Origin: Candidatus Riflebacteria bacterium HGW-Riflebacteria-2
GTDB lineage: Bacteria > Muiribacteriota > Ozemobacteria > Ozemobacterales > Ozemobacteraceae
Reading direction: 5' to 3'
Assembly (NCBI GenBank): GCA_002839435.1
Contig: PGYA01000049.1
Location: 1-35,926 of the forward strand
DNA: 35,926 bases
Each line of letters begins with the position of its first letter. Position 1 is the first letter of the stretch. Shown one piece after another: positions 7,171 through 14,611 of this stretch. The notes beneath the pieces are model-generated. The model was given only the letters and a program-made list of their open reading frames with translations, was not told the DNA's origin and searched no databases. The translations under genes were made by a program, and so were the position numbers.

Positions 7171-8529
7171 TCAGTCACGCGACGGTTTATTACTATGGCG
7201 GGTATTTCCAAAGCGGCTAAGCAGGCGATAAATCGCATTGGCGCCAAAATCTAGCGCAGCCACCGGAATGCGTTCGTCAGCGGCATGAATGGTTCGCGAA
7301 AAATCGAAACCCACTGGCAACGGCATTGGCAGGAAACCATAAGTCTGAATGCCCAGCTGCGAAAAGAACCTTGCATCGGTAACTCCGCTCAATAAAAGTG
7401 GAATCGGCTCGCAGTCGGGGTCAGCATCGCGCAATATAGCGGTAAGTTCTGCGAAAAGGCCCATGTCGGGCTGGCCAGGCCCCGGGCAGTAATGCATCAG
7501 CTCGAACTCGACCTCATTGCCAACAATGCGGCACAATTCCGACAGCATAATCTCTGGGCGAAAGCCTGGCAGCAAGCGCCCGTCCAGCCCGACCGATATT
7601 TCTCCGGGGATGACGTTAACCCGTTCACCACCCTTGAGAACAGTCGGGCACACGGTATTGTGCAGCAAGGAGTCAAACAGAAGCGCGCGTTCGCCCATCA
7701 GATCGAGCAACCTGTCAGTCAGCAGCGGGTTGTTAAGCAATCTGATCAGCACACCGCTCAGACCACCGGTCTTTGCAGCAACCCGGCTGATCATCTCACG
7801 CGCCACCGGAGTTATGTGAACTGGCAATCTGTGGCTGTCGAGTCGTTGTAAAAACCTGGCCAGCTTCGCCATGGCACCGCCACGAACCGGCATCGAGCCA
7901 TGCCCACCGGCACCGCGCACCGTGGCTTTGAACCAGCACATCTGCTTCTCGGCGACCTGAATCGGGTAGAAGGTTTTGCCGGCAATCGCAAAGGTGAAAC
8001 CGCCGAATTCACCAATCGCATAGCGAACATCTTTAAACAGCCCGGGGTGCTCTTCGACAAGAAATTTCGCGCCATACTCGCTGCCGGCTTCTTCATCACA
8101 GACCAGCGCCAGAATGACATCGCCGGGTAGCGCCAGACCGTCGGCTTTTGCGCGCAAAAAGGCAGTCAGCATCATGGCAACGCCGCCCTTCATGTCGAGG
8201 GCGCCGCGGCCCCAGACAAAGTCATCGACAATTTTGCCAGCAAATGGCGGGTGCTGCCATTGCTGATCTGATGTCACAGCCACATCGACATGCCCATAAA
8301 GCAGCAGTGGCGGGGCACTCCCCTGCCCTTTCAAGCGAGCGATCAGGTTGGGCCGCTCAGGCGACTTTGCCAGCAGCATCGTGTCGATGCCGGCATCGCG
8401 CAGAAGCTTCTCAACAAAAGTGATACAGGCCAATTCGTTACCGGGCGGATTGCTGGTATCGAATTGAATAAGCTTCTGTAGCAGCGACGCAGGCCGATGC
8501 CAGGCATGCATTAGCGTTTCCTTCGTCAT
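7171..8529 (-). CDS. M20 family metallopeptidase/deacylase
   Basis: A 452-residue zinc-dependent amidohydrolase of the ArgE/DapE/ACY1/CPG2 group, which cleaves N-acyl-amino acids or dipeptides in the cytoplasm. The expected zinc and catalytic residues are visible: His80 and Asp82 in YGHVDV, Asp112 in GRGALDMKGG, Glu146/Glu147 in CDEEAGS, Glu174 in GEFGG, and His415 in TIHAADER. GAGGHGSMP around residues 207-214 is the dimerisation-domain motif that reaches the partner active site. Length is normal for the family. No secretion signal is present. It is divergent to fxsA with a 72-base gap. The exact substrate cannot be told; the overall pattern is closest to carboxypeptidase/acylase-type M20 enzymes. 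Confidence 0.88.
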   Translation of the reverse strand: MTKETLMHAWHRPASLLQKLIQFDTSNPPGNELACITFVEKLLRDAGIDTMLLAKSPERPNLIARLKGQGSAPPLLLYGHVDVAVTSDQQWQHPPFAGKIVDDFVWGRGALDMKGGVAMMLTAFLRAKADGLALPGDVILALVCDEEAGSEYGAKFLVEEHPGLFKDVRYAIGEFGGFTFAIAGKTFYPIQVAEKQMCWFKATVRGAGGHGSMPVRGGAMAKLARFLQRLDSHRLPVHITPVAREMISRVAAKTGGLSGVLIRLLNNPLLTDRLLDLMGERALLFDSLLHNTVCPTVLKGGERVNVIPGEISVGLDGRLLPGFRPEIMLSELCRIVGNEVEFELMHYCPGPGQPDMGLFAELTAILRDADPDCEPIPLLLSGVTDARFFSQLGIQTYGFLPMPLPVGFDFSRTIHAADERIPVAALDFGANAIYRLLSRFGNTRHSNKPSRD

Positions 8530-8607
8530 GTCAGTATGATATCATGCAACCGAATAAATAAATCAACTTGCTTGCATTAAGGTGCTGACTTGCCATAGGC
8601 TGTGCTA

Positions 8608-9126
8608 ATGGGATGCATATTTCAATTTTTTCTGCTGGTGACATTCTTTTCGGTCAGCGAAGTATATCTTCTGCTGCTGGTCGCGCAGCACACCGGCCTT
8701 CTGTTCACCATGGCTTGCTGTGTGGTTACCGGTATTGTCGGTGGTTACTTCGTCAGACAACAGGGCATACAGACTCTGGTGCGAATACGGCAGACGCTGG
8801 AAGGGGGCGCATTGCCGGCTGATGAGGCGGTCGAGGGTCTGCTGCTGCTGATAGTTGGCGTGTTGCTGTGCGTGCCTGGCTTCATCACAGATACCCTGGG
8901 ATTTCTCATCATCGTTCCGGCCATTCGCAACTTCGTCGCAAAGCGACTGGTGAAGCGCTTCAAGTCCGGAATAGACACCGGGCAGTTCAGAGTTTACACG
9001 TCAGGAAGTTCCGCTCAGCAAGATTCTCACGAGCATAGACAGCCTGAAGAACCGATACGCCCGTCTGAAGCCGAAATAGAAAATGCCACTATCGTGGATC
9101 AGCGCGATAACGACGACAATCCGTAA
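8608..9126 (+). CDS. fxsA: FxsA family membrane protein
   Basis: A cytoplasmic-membrane protein of about 172 residues. Three to four hydrophobic segments occupy the first 115 residues, with the family landmarks FSVSEVYLLLLVAQHTG, GGYFVRQQG and the strongly conserved LLLIVGVLLCVPGFITDTLG followed by IPA-like VPAIRN. The C-terminal 60 residues are polar and acidic, longer than the minimal family core. E. coli FxsA was found as a suppressor of phage T7 F-exclusion; the cellular role is not known. ATG 8608 has AGG eight bases upstream; an in-frame GTG at 8602 is the alternative. It converges with the HD-Nudix gene, with only 37 bases between stops. Confidence 0.87.
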   Translation: MGCIFQFFLLVTFFSVSEVYLLLLVAQHTGLLFTMACCVVTGIVGGYFVRQQGIQTLVRIRQTLEGGALPADEAVEGLLLLIVGVLLCVPGFITDTLGFLIIVPAIRNFVAKRLVKRFKSGIDTGQFRVYTSGSSAQQDSHEHRQPEEPIRPSEAEIENATIVDQRDNDDNP

Positions 9127-9163
9127 CTTTTACCGACAATTGTCAGCCCTTAATCTTCAATCA

Positions 9164-10000
9164 TTAAATGTATTTTTTCAGCACTGAGCGGATAAAATTC
9201 TGATCGGCCGCAGGGAATTCATCCACTGGAACCTCAGAGAAGCCAAACCAGTAGAAAGTCTGCTTTCTTGCAGGATTTATCATTTGCGGCTGCTGCCCAG
9301 GGCTGCAATTAAGAATTACATAGCCAATTTTTCGCCCATCGCCGGTTACACCGGCGCTTGTATACACATGACTACAGCCGGCAACTCCAGTTTCTTCGCG
9401 CAGTTCGCGCATGGCCGCCGCTTCAAAAGTTTCGCCGGCATCCACTGATCCGCAGGGAAACTCATAAACCATCCCGGCAGTGGATCGGTATCTCTGCTGT
9501 ACAAGCACTTTTCCGTCACGAACAACGACTGCCACGGCAATGTTTTTTGTTGCAGCGGTTTCTCCAGCAACATCTTTGCCGGCGGCCAGAAGGACTTCGC
9601 GCACTTTGTGGTATTCTTCGATTCTTGCGTGATCTTTTTGAGTCGGCGAAGGAATGCGCGAAAGATCCATATTTTCGGCATTGTCAGCGAGCTTTACCGC
9701 AAGCGCAGTCTTGTCAGCGGCGGCGCGCCGGGCGGCATCGATTCTGGTTTCGCCTTTGCGCTTGGTCAGAGCATCGACCGCTGCAATCACGACAGGTGAA
9801 AAGCCATGCTGAGCCAGAGTTTCGAGCGTCACAGAAGTGTCTTCGACAATGTCATGCAGCACGCCCACGATCTGCTGCTGCCTGTCCTGCAGCCGAAACA
9901 TGACGCGTAGAGGATGAAGAATATAGGGCTGGCCGGCTTTATCGACCTGACCCGCATGCGCTTCGGCAGCAAGCGCGATAGCCTTTTCCAGTGTTGCCAT
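9164..10000 (-). CDS. HD-domain (RelA/SpoT hydrolase-like) and Nudix hydrolase fusion
   Basis: A 278-residue two-domain cytoplasmic enzyme. Residues 1-140 match small MESH1/SpoT-type HD hydrolases: His15 in EAHAGQVDKAG, YILHPLRV with His29, LHDIVEDT with His49-Asp50, and KLADNAEN with Asp106, i.e. all metal-ligand positions. These enzymes remove the 3'-diphosphate from (p)ppGpp or the phosphate from NADPH. Residues 150-278 form a Nudix domain with an exact Nudix box at 184-206 (GSVDAGETFEAAAMREL and onward REETGV), cleaving nucleoside diphosphates linked to X. The two halves are in one uninterrupted frame. A good AAGGAAA ribosome site and a promoter at 10061-10089 precede it. A role in alarmone or damaged-nucleotide removal is inferred from the two families. 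Confidence 0.87.
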   Translation of the reverse strand: MATLEKAIALAAEAHAGQVDKAGQPYILHPLRVMFRLQDRQQQIVGVLHDIVEDTSVTLETLAQHGFSPVVIAAVDALTKRKGETRIDAARRAAADKTALAVKLADNAENMDLSRIPSPTQKDHARIEEYHKVREVLLAAGKDVAGETAATKNIAVAVVVRDGKVLVQQRYRSTAGMVYEFPCGSVDAGETFEAAAMRELREETGVAGCSHVYTSAGVTGDGRKIGYVILNCSPGQQPQMINPARKQTFYWFGFSEVPVDEFPAADQNFIRSVLKKYI

Positions 10001-10060
10001 GGTATTTCCTTTCTGACGTATTCAGTTAGCCTAGTCGCAGCGAGTTAAAAAATCCGGTAT

Positions 10061-10089
10061 TTACTATACTATGCTACAACAAAATTCAA
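10061..10089 (-). promoter_or_regulatory. Sigma-70-type promoter of the HD-Nudix gene
   Basis: Minus strand: -35 TTGAAT (10084-10089), 17-base spacer, -10 TAGTAA (10061-10066), with an overlapping TATAGT at 15-base spacing. It lies 60 bases upstream of the ATG. Confidence 0.45.
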
Positions 10090-10118
10090 AAGTCATCAGG
10101 ACACCGCGCAAAAACAGT

Positions 10119-10147
10119 TTGACATTAAACTAATTTTCGAGCATATT
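10119..10147 (+). promoter_or_regulatory. Sigma-70-type promoter of the DsbD-like gene
   Basis: Consensus -35 TTGACA (10119-10124), 17-base spacer, -10 CATATT (10142-10147). The start codon at 10234 is about 80 bases downstream, leaving a leader in which nothing further is recognised. Confidence 0.5.
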
Positions 10148-10233
10148 AGAATAAATAGAGAAAAAAAATTCTAAGAGGTTGCCCCGCTGCCTTCTCGCTG
10201 CTTTTGTAACCCTTTAGAGAATTGAGACTGCTA

Positions 10234-12360
10234 ATGATACTAAAATTGAATCATACAAAATCAATATTAAATTCTGCCAGCAGGACTGCGCTGTTGCTGC
10301 TGGTTCTGCTGATAATCGCCGCGGCGCCGACCTTTGGCGAAGAAGCGCTGACCGGCGAAGCGGCCGGGCTGGCCGCCAGCCTCAACGAGAGTCTGCTGCT
10401 GACATTTGCCGGCATATTCCTGATCGGGCTCGCGCTCAACCTGACGCCCTGCGTCTACCCAATGCTTGCCATCACAGTATCTATCTTCGGGCAGCAGGGC
10501 GAAAGCCGCGGCCCGCTCTTTCTGCGCCCGCTCGTTTACGTGCTCGGCATATCGACGATGTACAGCATTCTCGGCTTATTCGCTGCCCTCACCGGCGGCC
10601 TGTTCGGCAGCATTCTTCAGTTGCCGGTTGTGCTGCTGCTCGTCAGCCTTCTGTTCTTCGTATTGTCACTGAGCATGTTCGGATTCTACGAGCTGCAGAT
10701 GCCATCTTCGCTTCTCAGTCGACTCGGCGGGCAGCGCTCGGCCAGCCTGTTCGGCACCTGGCTCTCGGGCCTGTTCGTCGGCATCTTCGCGGCCCCCTGC
10801 GTCGGCCCTCCGGTTATCGGCCTGCTGACACTGGTCGGCCATCGCGGCGAGCCGCTGTTCGGATTTCTCGTATTCTTCGTGCTGAGCCTCGGACTCGGAT
10901 TTCCCTACCTGGTTCTCGGCACATTCACCGGTCTGCTACAGAAACTGCCACGTTCAGGTGCCTGGATGAACTGGGTCAAGAAGCTGCTTGGAATCGTGCT
11001 CATCGCCGTCGGCTTCTTCTACCTGTCGCTCGCTGTTGAGCCAGGTCTTACGTTCATACTGATTCCGCTGACCATGCTTCTGGGTGGCATTTATCTCGGT
11101 TTCATCGACAAAACGCAGACCAGCTCATACCTGTTTACATGGTTCAAGCGTCTGGCTGGTGTGGCAATCATAGTCGGATCGGTTCTGTTCTACCAGGCCG
11201 GTCAGGTTCCAGCCATCAACTGGGAAAAATACTCCGGGCAACCGACACACTTTGGCCCCGCCGCCATTTATTTTTCTGCCAGCTGGTGTATTCCCTGTCT
11301 CGAACTCGATCGTATGACCTTCACCGAGCGCACTGCCATTGAAGCAATGGGCCAGCTCAAGCGCTTCAAGGTCGATCTGTCGAATTACGACTCGCCTGAA
11401 TCAAAGGCAGTGCGCGAAAAATACCGCATCCTCGGCGTGCCTACCCTGGTGTTTCTCGATAAAAACGGCCAGGAGGTTCTTCAGGAGCGGGTCGTCGGCT
11501 TCGTCAGCGCTGAAGAGCTTATCGCCCGCATCGAACGGGTAAAAGTCGCCGTCGCTGCCGGTGGCGAAACAGCGGTCGCCGCTGATTCGCCCCACAAAAT
11601 AGAAGAAGAACCTTCACAGGCTTCAATAATTGCCGATGCTGCTTCGATTGTGCCGGGTTCGTCATTCAATCTCGGTGCCCTCTTCAAGATGCGCGAAGGC
11701 TGGCATGTCTACTGGATGAATCCTGGTGATTCAGGCACCGAGCCGCAGATCAGCTGGCGCCTGCCGGAAGGTTTCGCGATCGGCGAACCGAAATGGCCGG
11801 CGCCACAGCGTTTCGATAAACCACCGTTCGCCACTTTCGGACACGAAGACGAGCTGCTGCTGGCGCATGAAGTAAGTGTTCCAGCAAATCTCGAGCCTGG
11901 CACTGTCGTAAAAATAGGTGCCGACATCGAATGGCTGGTGTGCGATGAAATCTGCATCAGCCAGAGCGCCAGCGTCGAATTAGAACTGACGGTGGCGCAG
12001 ACGGCACACCCTTCACCAGCCGACCCGTCATTTGCCAATGCTAAATATCTGTTGCCAGAAGCATCCCCTGACTGGAGATTCTCACCCACCTACGACACCC
12101 GCTCGGCACGGTTGCTGATTGAACCGCCAACCGGTGTTTCACTGCGAGATGCCGGCTCTCTGACTTTCTTTCCGGCACAGCAGGGCGTCTTTCGCCACGG
12201 CAGCATCAAAGCCACCATAGATGCAGGCAAAATCAGAGTAGACATGCAGCGAACCGGCCTGCCGCCCGAAGAAAGACTGCGCGGAGTCATCGTTCTTAAC
12301 GAAGTTATCTCAGGCCAGCCCCGAAGTATAATAGTCGATACCGAATGGCATAAAAAGTGA
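10234..12360 (+). CDS. DsbD-like thiol:disulfide reductant carrier with permuted domain order
   Basis: A 708-residue membrane protein moving electrons from cytoplasmic thioredoxin to the outside. A signal-like helix (residues 15-33) is followed by the DsbD beta domain of about eight helices with its redox pair, Cys73 in NLTPCVYPM and Cys189 in APCVGPP. A thioredoxin-fold gamma domain follows with Cys352/Cys355 in SWCIPC. The C-terminal 230 residues are the DsbD alpha domain: GWHVYWMNPGDSGTEPQISW and Cys570/Cys574 in WLVCDEIC. In E. coli DsbD the order is alpha-beta-gamma; here it is beta-gamma-alpha. All six redox cysteines are present. ATG 10234 is chosen; a TTG at 10222 is in frame. The redoxin gene 250 bases downstream is the likely partner. 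Confidence 0.88.
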   Translation: MILKLNHTKSILNSASRTALLLLVLLIIAAAPTFGEEALTGEAAGLAASLNESLLLTFAGIFLIGLALNLTPCVYPMLAITVSIFGQQGESRGPLFLRPLVYVLGISTMYSILGLFAALTGGLFGSILQLPVVLLLVSLLFFVLSLSMFGFYELQMPSSLLSRLGGQRSASLFGTWLSGLFVGIFAAPCVGPPVIGLLTLVGHRGEPLFGFLVFFVLSLGLGFPYLVLGTFTGLLQKLPRSGAWMNWVKKLLGIVLIAVGFFYLSLAVEPGLTFILIPLTMLLGGIYLGFIDKTQTSSYLFTWFKRLAGVAIIVGSVLFYQAGQVPAINWEKYSGQPTHFGPAAIYFSASWCIPCLELDRMTFTERTAIEAMGQLKRFKVDLSNYDSPESKAVREKYRILGVPTLVFLDKNGQEVLQERVVGFVSAEELIARIERVKVAVAAGGETAVAADSPHKIEEEPSQASIIADAASIVPGSSFNLGALFKMREGWHVYWMNPGDSGTEPQISWRLPEGFAIGEPKWPAPQRFDKPPFATFGHEDELLLAHEVSVPANLEPGTVVKIGADIEWLVCDEICISQSASVELELTVAQTAHPSPADPSFANAKYLLPEASPDWRFSPTYDTRSARLLIEPPTGVSLRDAGSLTFFPAQQGVFRHGSIKATIDAGKIRVDMQRTGLPPEERLRGVIVLNEVISGQPRSIIVDTEWHKK

Positions 12361-12406
12361 AACTACACAGGAGAAGTGGATTATACTATGAGTAGTTATA
12401 AACAAA

Positions 12407-12558
12407 GGGCGTAGGCGGGTTTCTCAAAAGCGTAAGCTTGTGAGCCGAGCACTTTTGACTCAAAGGCTCCAGCAATCGAGAAGCAGATGAGGCGGTTTGC
12501 CGAAGGCAAAGGCCAGCTCTGAGCCAATCCTGGAGCGTTGAGATCCCGCCGAAAGCCC
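12407..12558. repeat. Structured intergenic repeat, copy 1
   Basis: A 152-base element between the DsbD-like and redoxin genes. Its ends are imperfect inverted repeats: GGGCGTAGGCGGG at 12407-12419 and CCCGCCGAAAGCCC at 12545-12558. It is flanked by GTTATAAA on both sides (12395-12402 and 12561-12568), which would fit a target-site duplication. Inside are stems CTCA-AAGC/GCTT-TGAG near 12423, GCTCCA/TGGAGC and TTTGCC/GGCAAA. The same ends recur at 13310-13532. No protein-coding potential is evident. Confidence 0.65.
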
Positions 12559-12611
12559 GGGTTATAAATACAAAATTTGAATGAAATTTAAAAAGAACAA
12601 AGGAGATAAAT

Positions 12612-13238
12612 ATGAAATACATTTACCTGACACTGGTAATCGTTCTGGCCCTGTTCATCCACAATGGCCTTACCGCCGAAGAAGCGACAGCGCCAACCGG
12701 CCCGGTTCTCGGCGAAGCTGCCCCGAATTTTACCCTCGCTGACCTCGATGGCAAACCGGTTGAACTCGCCTCATTCAAGGACAAATATGTCGTGCTTGAA
12801 TGGACGAACTACGACTGCCCGTTCGTTAAAAAGCACTATTCGAGCGGAAACATGCAGGCACTGCAGGACAAGAACGTTGCTGAAGGCGTGATCTGGCTCG
12901 CCATTAACTCTTCAGCACCCGGCAAACAGGGCAATTTCCCGCCGGCAAAATGGAAGGAACTGGCAGCCGAGCGCAAATCGACGCCAACCGCGATTCTGCT
13001 CGATCCTGACGGCAAAGTCGGCCAGCTCTACCTGGCCAAAACCACTCCCGAAATGTTCGTGATCGACCCCACCGGAACACTGATCTACATGGGAGCCATC
13101 GATGACAAATCGAGCACGAACGTCGAAGACATCAAAACCGCAAAGAATTACGTGCAGCAGGCACTCGACGAAGCAAAAGCGCTCAAGCCTGTATCAGTGC
13201 CAATAACCAGATCCTACGGCTGCTCGGTTAAATATTGA
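12612..13238 (+). CDS. Secreted redoxin / AhpC-TSA family protein
   Basis: A 208-residue exported thioredoxin-fold protein. Residues 1-21 form a signal peptide with likely cleavage after LTA. The redoxin fold starts at GEAAPNFTLADLDGKPVEL. The peroxidatic-type cysteine is Cys69 in WTNYDCPFVKKHY; there is no CxxC, but a second cysteine, Cys204, sits in the C-terminal SYGCSVKY and may act as resolving cysteine, a pattern seen in this redoxin subgroup. A strong AAAGGAGA ribosome site precedes the ATG. The upstream DsbD-like protein could supply electrons, giving an extracytoplasmic peroxide or thiol-reducing pair (inference). It is bracketed by the two structured repeats at 12407 and 13310. Confidence 0.86.
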   Translation: MKYIYLTLVIVLALFIHNGLTAEEATAPTGPVLGEAAPNFTLADLDGKPVELASFKDKYVVLEWTNYDCPFVKKHYSSGNMQALQDKNVAEGVIWLAINSSAPGKQGNFPPAKWKELAAERKSTPTAILLDPDGKVGQLYLAKTTPEMFVIDPTGTLIYMGAIDDKSSTNVEDIKTAKNYVQQALDEAKALKPVSVPITRSYGCSVKY

Positions 13239-13309
13239 ATACTGAGTTTTATCAGCCAAAAGCGTATTTTGCCGTTCAATAACGTTATATTGAGATACAA
13301 GAAAAGTAA

Positions 13310-13532
13310 GGGCGCAGGCGGGTTTCTCATGAGCGGAAACTTTTTGCACATGGATGTGCTTATGCCGAGCTGCGCAGGATAGAGCAGCTCGGCCGAACCA
13401 GGCAGCATTGACGCAAAGCCATAGCTTTACAAGATGAGTCTTCGTCTGGGGAGAGTTGTAGCGAATGAGGGCAAGCCATCCGCATCTCTAACGGCTGAAG
13501 CCGTAAGAGCTGCCTAATTCCGCCGATAGCCC
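13310..13532. repeat. Structured intergenic repeat, copy 2
   Basis: A 223-base element filling most of the gap (13239-13593) after the redoxin gene, in the same orientation as copy 1. Ends: GGGCGCAGGCGGG at 13310-13322 and CCGCCGATAGCCC at 13520-13532. AAAGTA stands just outside both ends (13303-13308 and 13540-13545). Internal helices include a perfect 10-bp stem GCCGAGCTGC (13364-13373)/GCAGCTCGGC (13384-13393), GCACAT/ATGTGC (13346-13359) and ACGGCT/AGCCGT near 13490. The middle differs from copy 1 while the ends are conserved. Confidence 0.65.
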
Positions 13533-13593
13533 GATTTTTAAAGTATTTCTCGTGAAAAGAGCATGAAACAACCGGATGATACAATAACGAGCT

Positions 13594-14526
13594 TCAGCCC
13601 CGGTTGGTGATGCCGAAGGGAATATGAACCGACGGGATATGCTTTCCGGAAGATGATTTGAGATGAACCATCTGGTCGTCGAAGAAAATATGAGGGTGCA
13701 TCACTTCGAGGATGCGCCTTTTTTCTATGCCACCGAGAAAAAAGGCCTCATCGACAAAGATCTTCCATTTGCGTAAAGTGTTGATCGCGCGCTCATGCGC
13801 CGGGGCACTGCGTGCAGTGACGATCGAGATGCGCAGAAACCGCTTATACTTCTTGTCGCGGCGTTCCTGCAGACGGTCGAACTTCTGAAAAAAAGACAAC
13901 TGTCTGAACAGTTTGAACAAAGGGCCGGGATCCATCGGCAAAGCTGCATTCTGCGTCTCTGACTCGTGAAAACGGTCTATGTCATGGGTTGTCTGATAGA
14001 CCTTTTCAGCCTCGTCATCGACGATAACCCCGTCAAAGTCAAAGGCAATGCGAAGTTCATCGTCATCGAGGTCGTCTTCATGCCCGGTGCCAAGCACGGT
14101 GCCCGCCGGAAACCCGGCATTTATTGCCTCTTTAACGTCGGCCGCGTTTGCCGAAAGAAACAGTGCCGCATTGAAAGCCGGAATATACTTGATCGGCGAC
14201 TTGCCATTGAGAAAGCCGGCGCGAATGATTTCGAGCCCGTAATGCTGAATCGAGTTGAACACGCGCAGTCCGGTGTCGGGGTCGTTCTTCGACAGCAGCA
14301 CGACTTCGATCGGCTGCCGGCCTGGAAAGCGCTTGTTGATATTGAGCAGACGTCTGACAAAGGGGAATGCTACGCCCTTTTTCAGGGCTACGTTCTGCTT
14401 CTGGCGCTGGTAGCGGTGATAGGCCTCGCAGCCCTTTTCCCTGAAAACGCGGTCTGACTCACTCAGATCGAAGAGCGCGCTAGAAGCGACGGCAATGACC
14501 AGTTTATCCTTGATTTCAAATGGCAT
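13594..14526 (-). CDS. 5'-nucleotidase (cytosolic NT5C1-like family)
   Basis: A 310-residue cytoplasmic enzyme of the PF06189-type 5'-nucleotidase family, HAD-like hydrolases that dephosphorylate nucleoside monophosphates. The N-terminal part contains KLVIAVASSALFDL and VVLLSKNDPDTGLRVFNSI; the core nucleophile motif is AFDFDGVIVDDEAE (Asp163/Asp165). SIVTARSAPAHERAI provides the Ser/Thr and Arg of HAD motif II, and HIFFDDQMVH the acidic motif near the C-terminus. Length is normal for bacterial members. It lies 85 bases downstream of uup on the same strand and may be co-transcribed. GGAAAATAGC precedes the ATG. A role in nucleotide salvage fits the family; the preferred nucleotide is not known. 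Confidence 0.85.
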   Translation of the reverse strand: MPFEIKDKLVIAVASSALFDLSESDRVFREKGCEAYHRYQRQKQNVALKKGVAFPFVRRLLNINKRFPGRQPIEVVLLSKNDPDTGLRVFNSIQHYGLEIIRAGFLNGKSPIKYIPAFNAALFLSANAADVKEAINAGFPAGTVLGTGHEDDLDDDELRIAFDFDGVIVDDEAEKVYQTTHDIDRFHESETQNAALPMDPGPLFKLFRQLSFFQKFDRLQERRDKKYKRFLRISIVTARSAPAHERAINTLRKWKIFVDEAFFLGGIEKRRILEVMHPHIFFDDQMVHLKSSSGKHIPSVHIPFGITNRG

Positions 14527-14611
14527 GCTATTTTCCGGTTAACACAGATTTCTGCCCATCCGGCAGCACCCCAGCTATCGGCATAACCCGACTGGCTCTT
14601 AACCAATTTTG

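Noticed and set aside
12388..12414. Eight-codon ORF MSSYKQRA after the DsbD-like gene
   Set aside because: The AGGAG lies 14 bases from the ATG, too far, and the frame runs into the repeat element.
13360..13500. Possible c-di-GMP (GEMM-I) riboswitch, from GACGCAAAGCCA at about 13410
   Set aside because: The rest of the GEMM consensus (GGCAAACC arm, tetraloop/receptor) is missing and the element lies downstream of the gene as part of a repeat.
12386..13584. Minus-strand ORFs with NPPAP-type strings in the two gaps around the redoxin gene
   Set aside because: They are translations of the structured repeat ends, not proteins.
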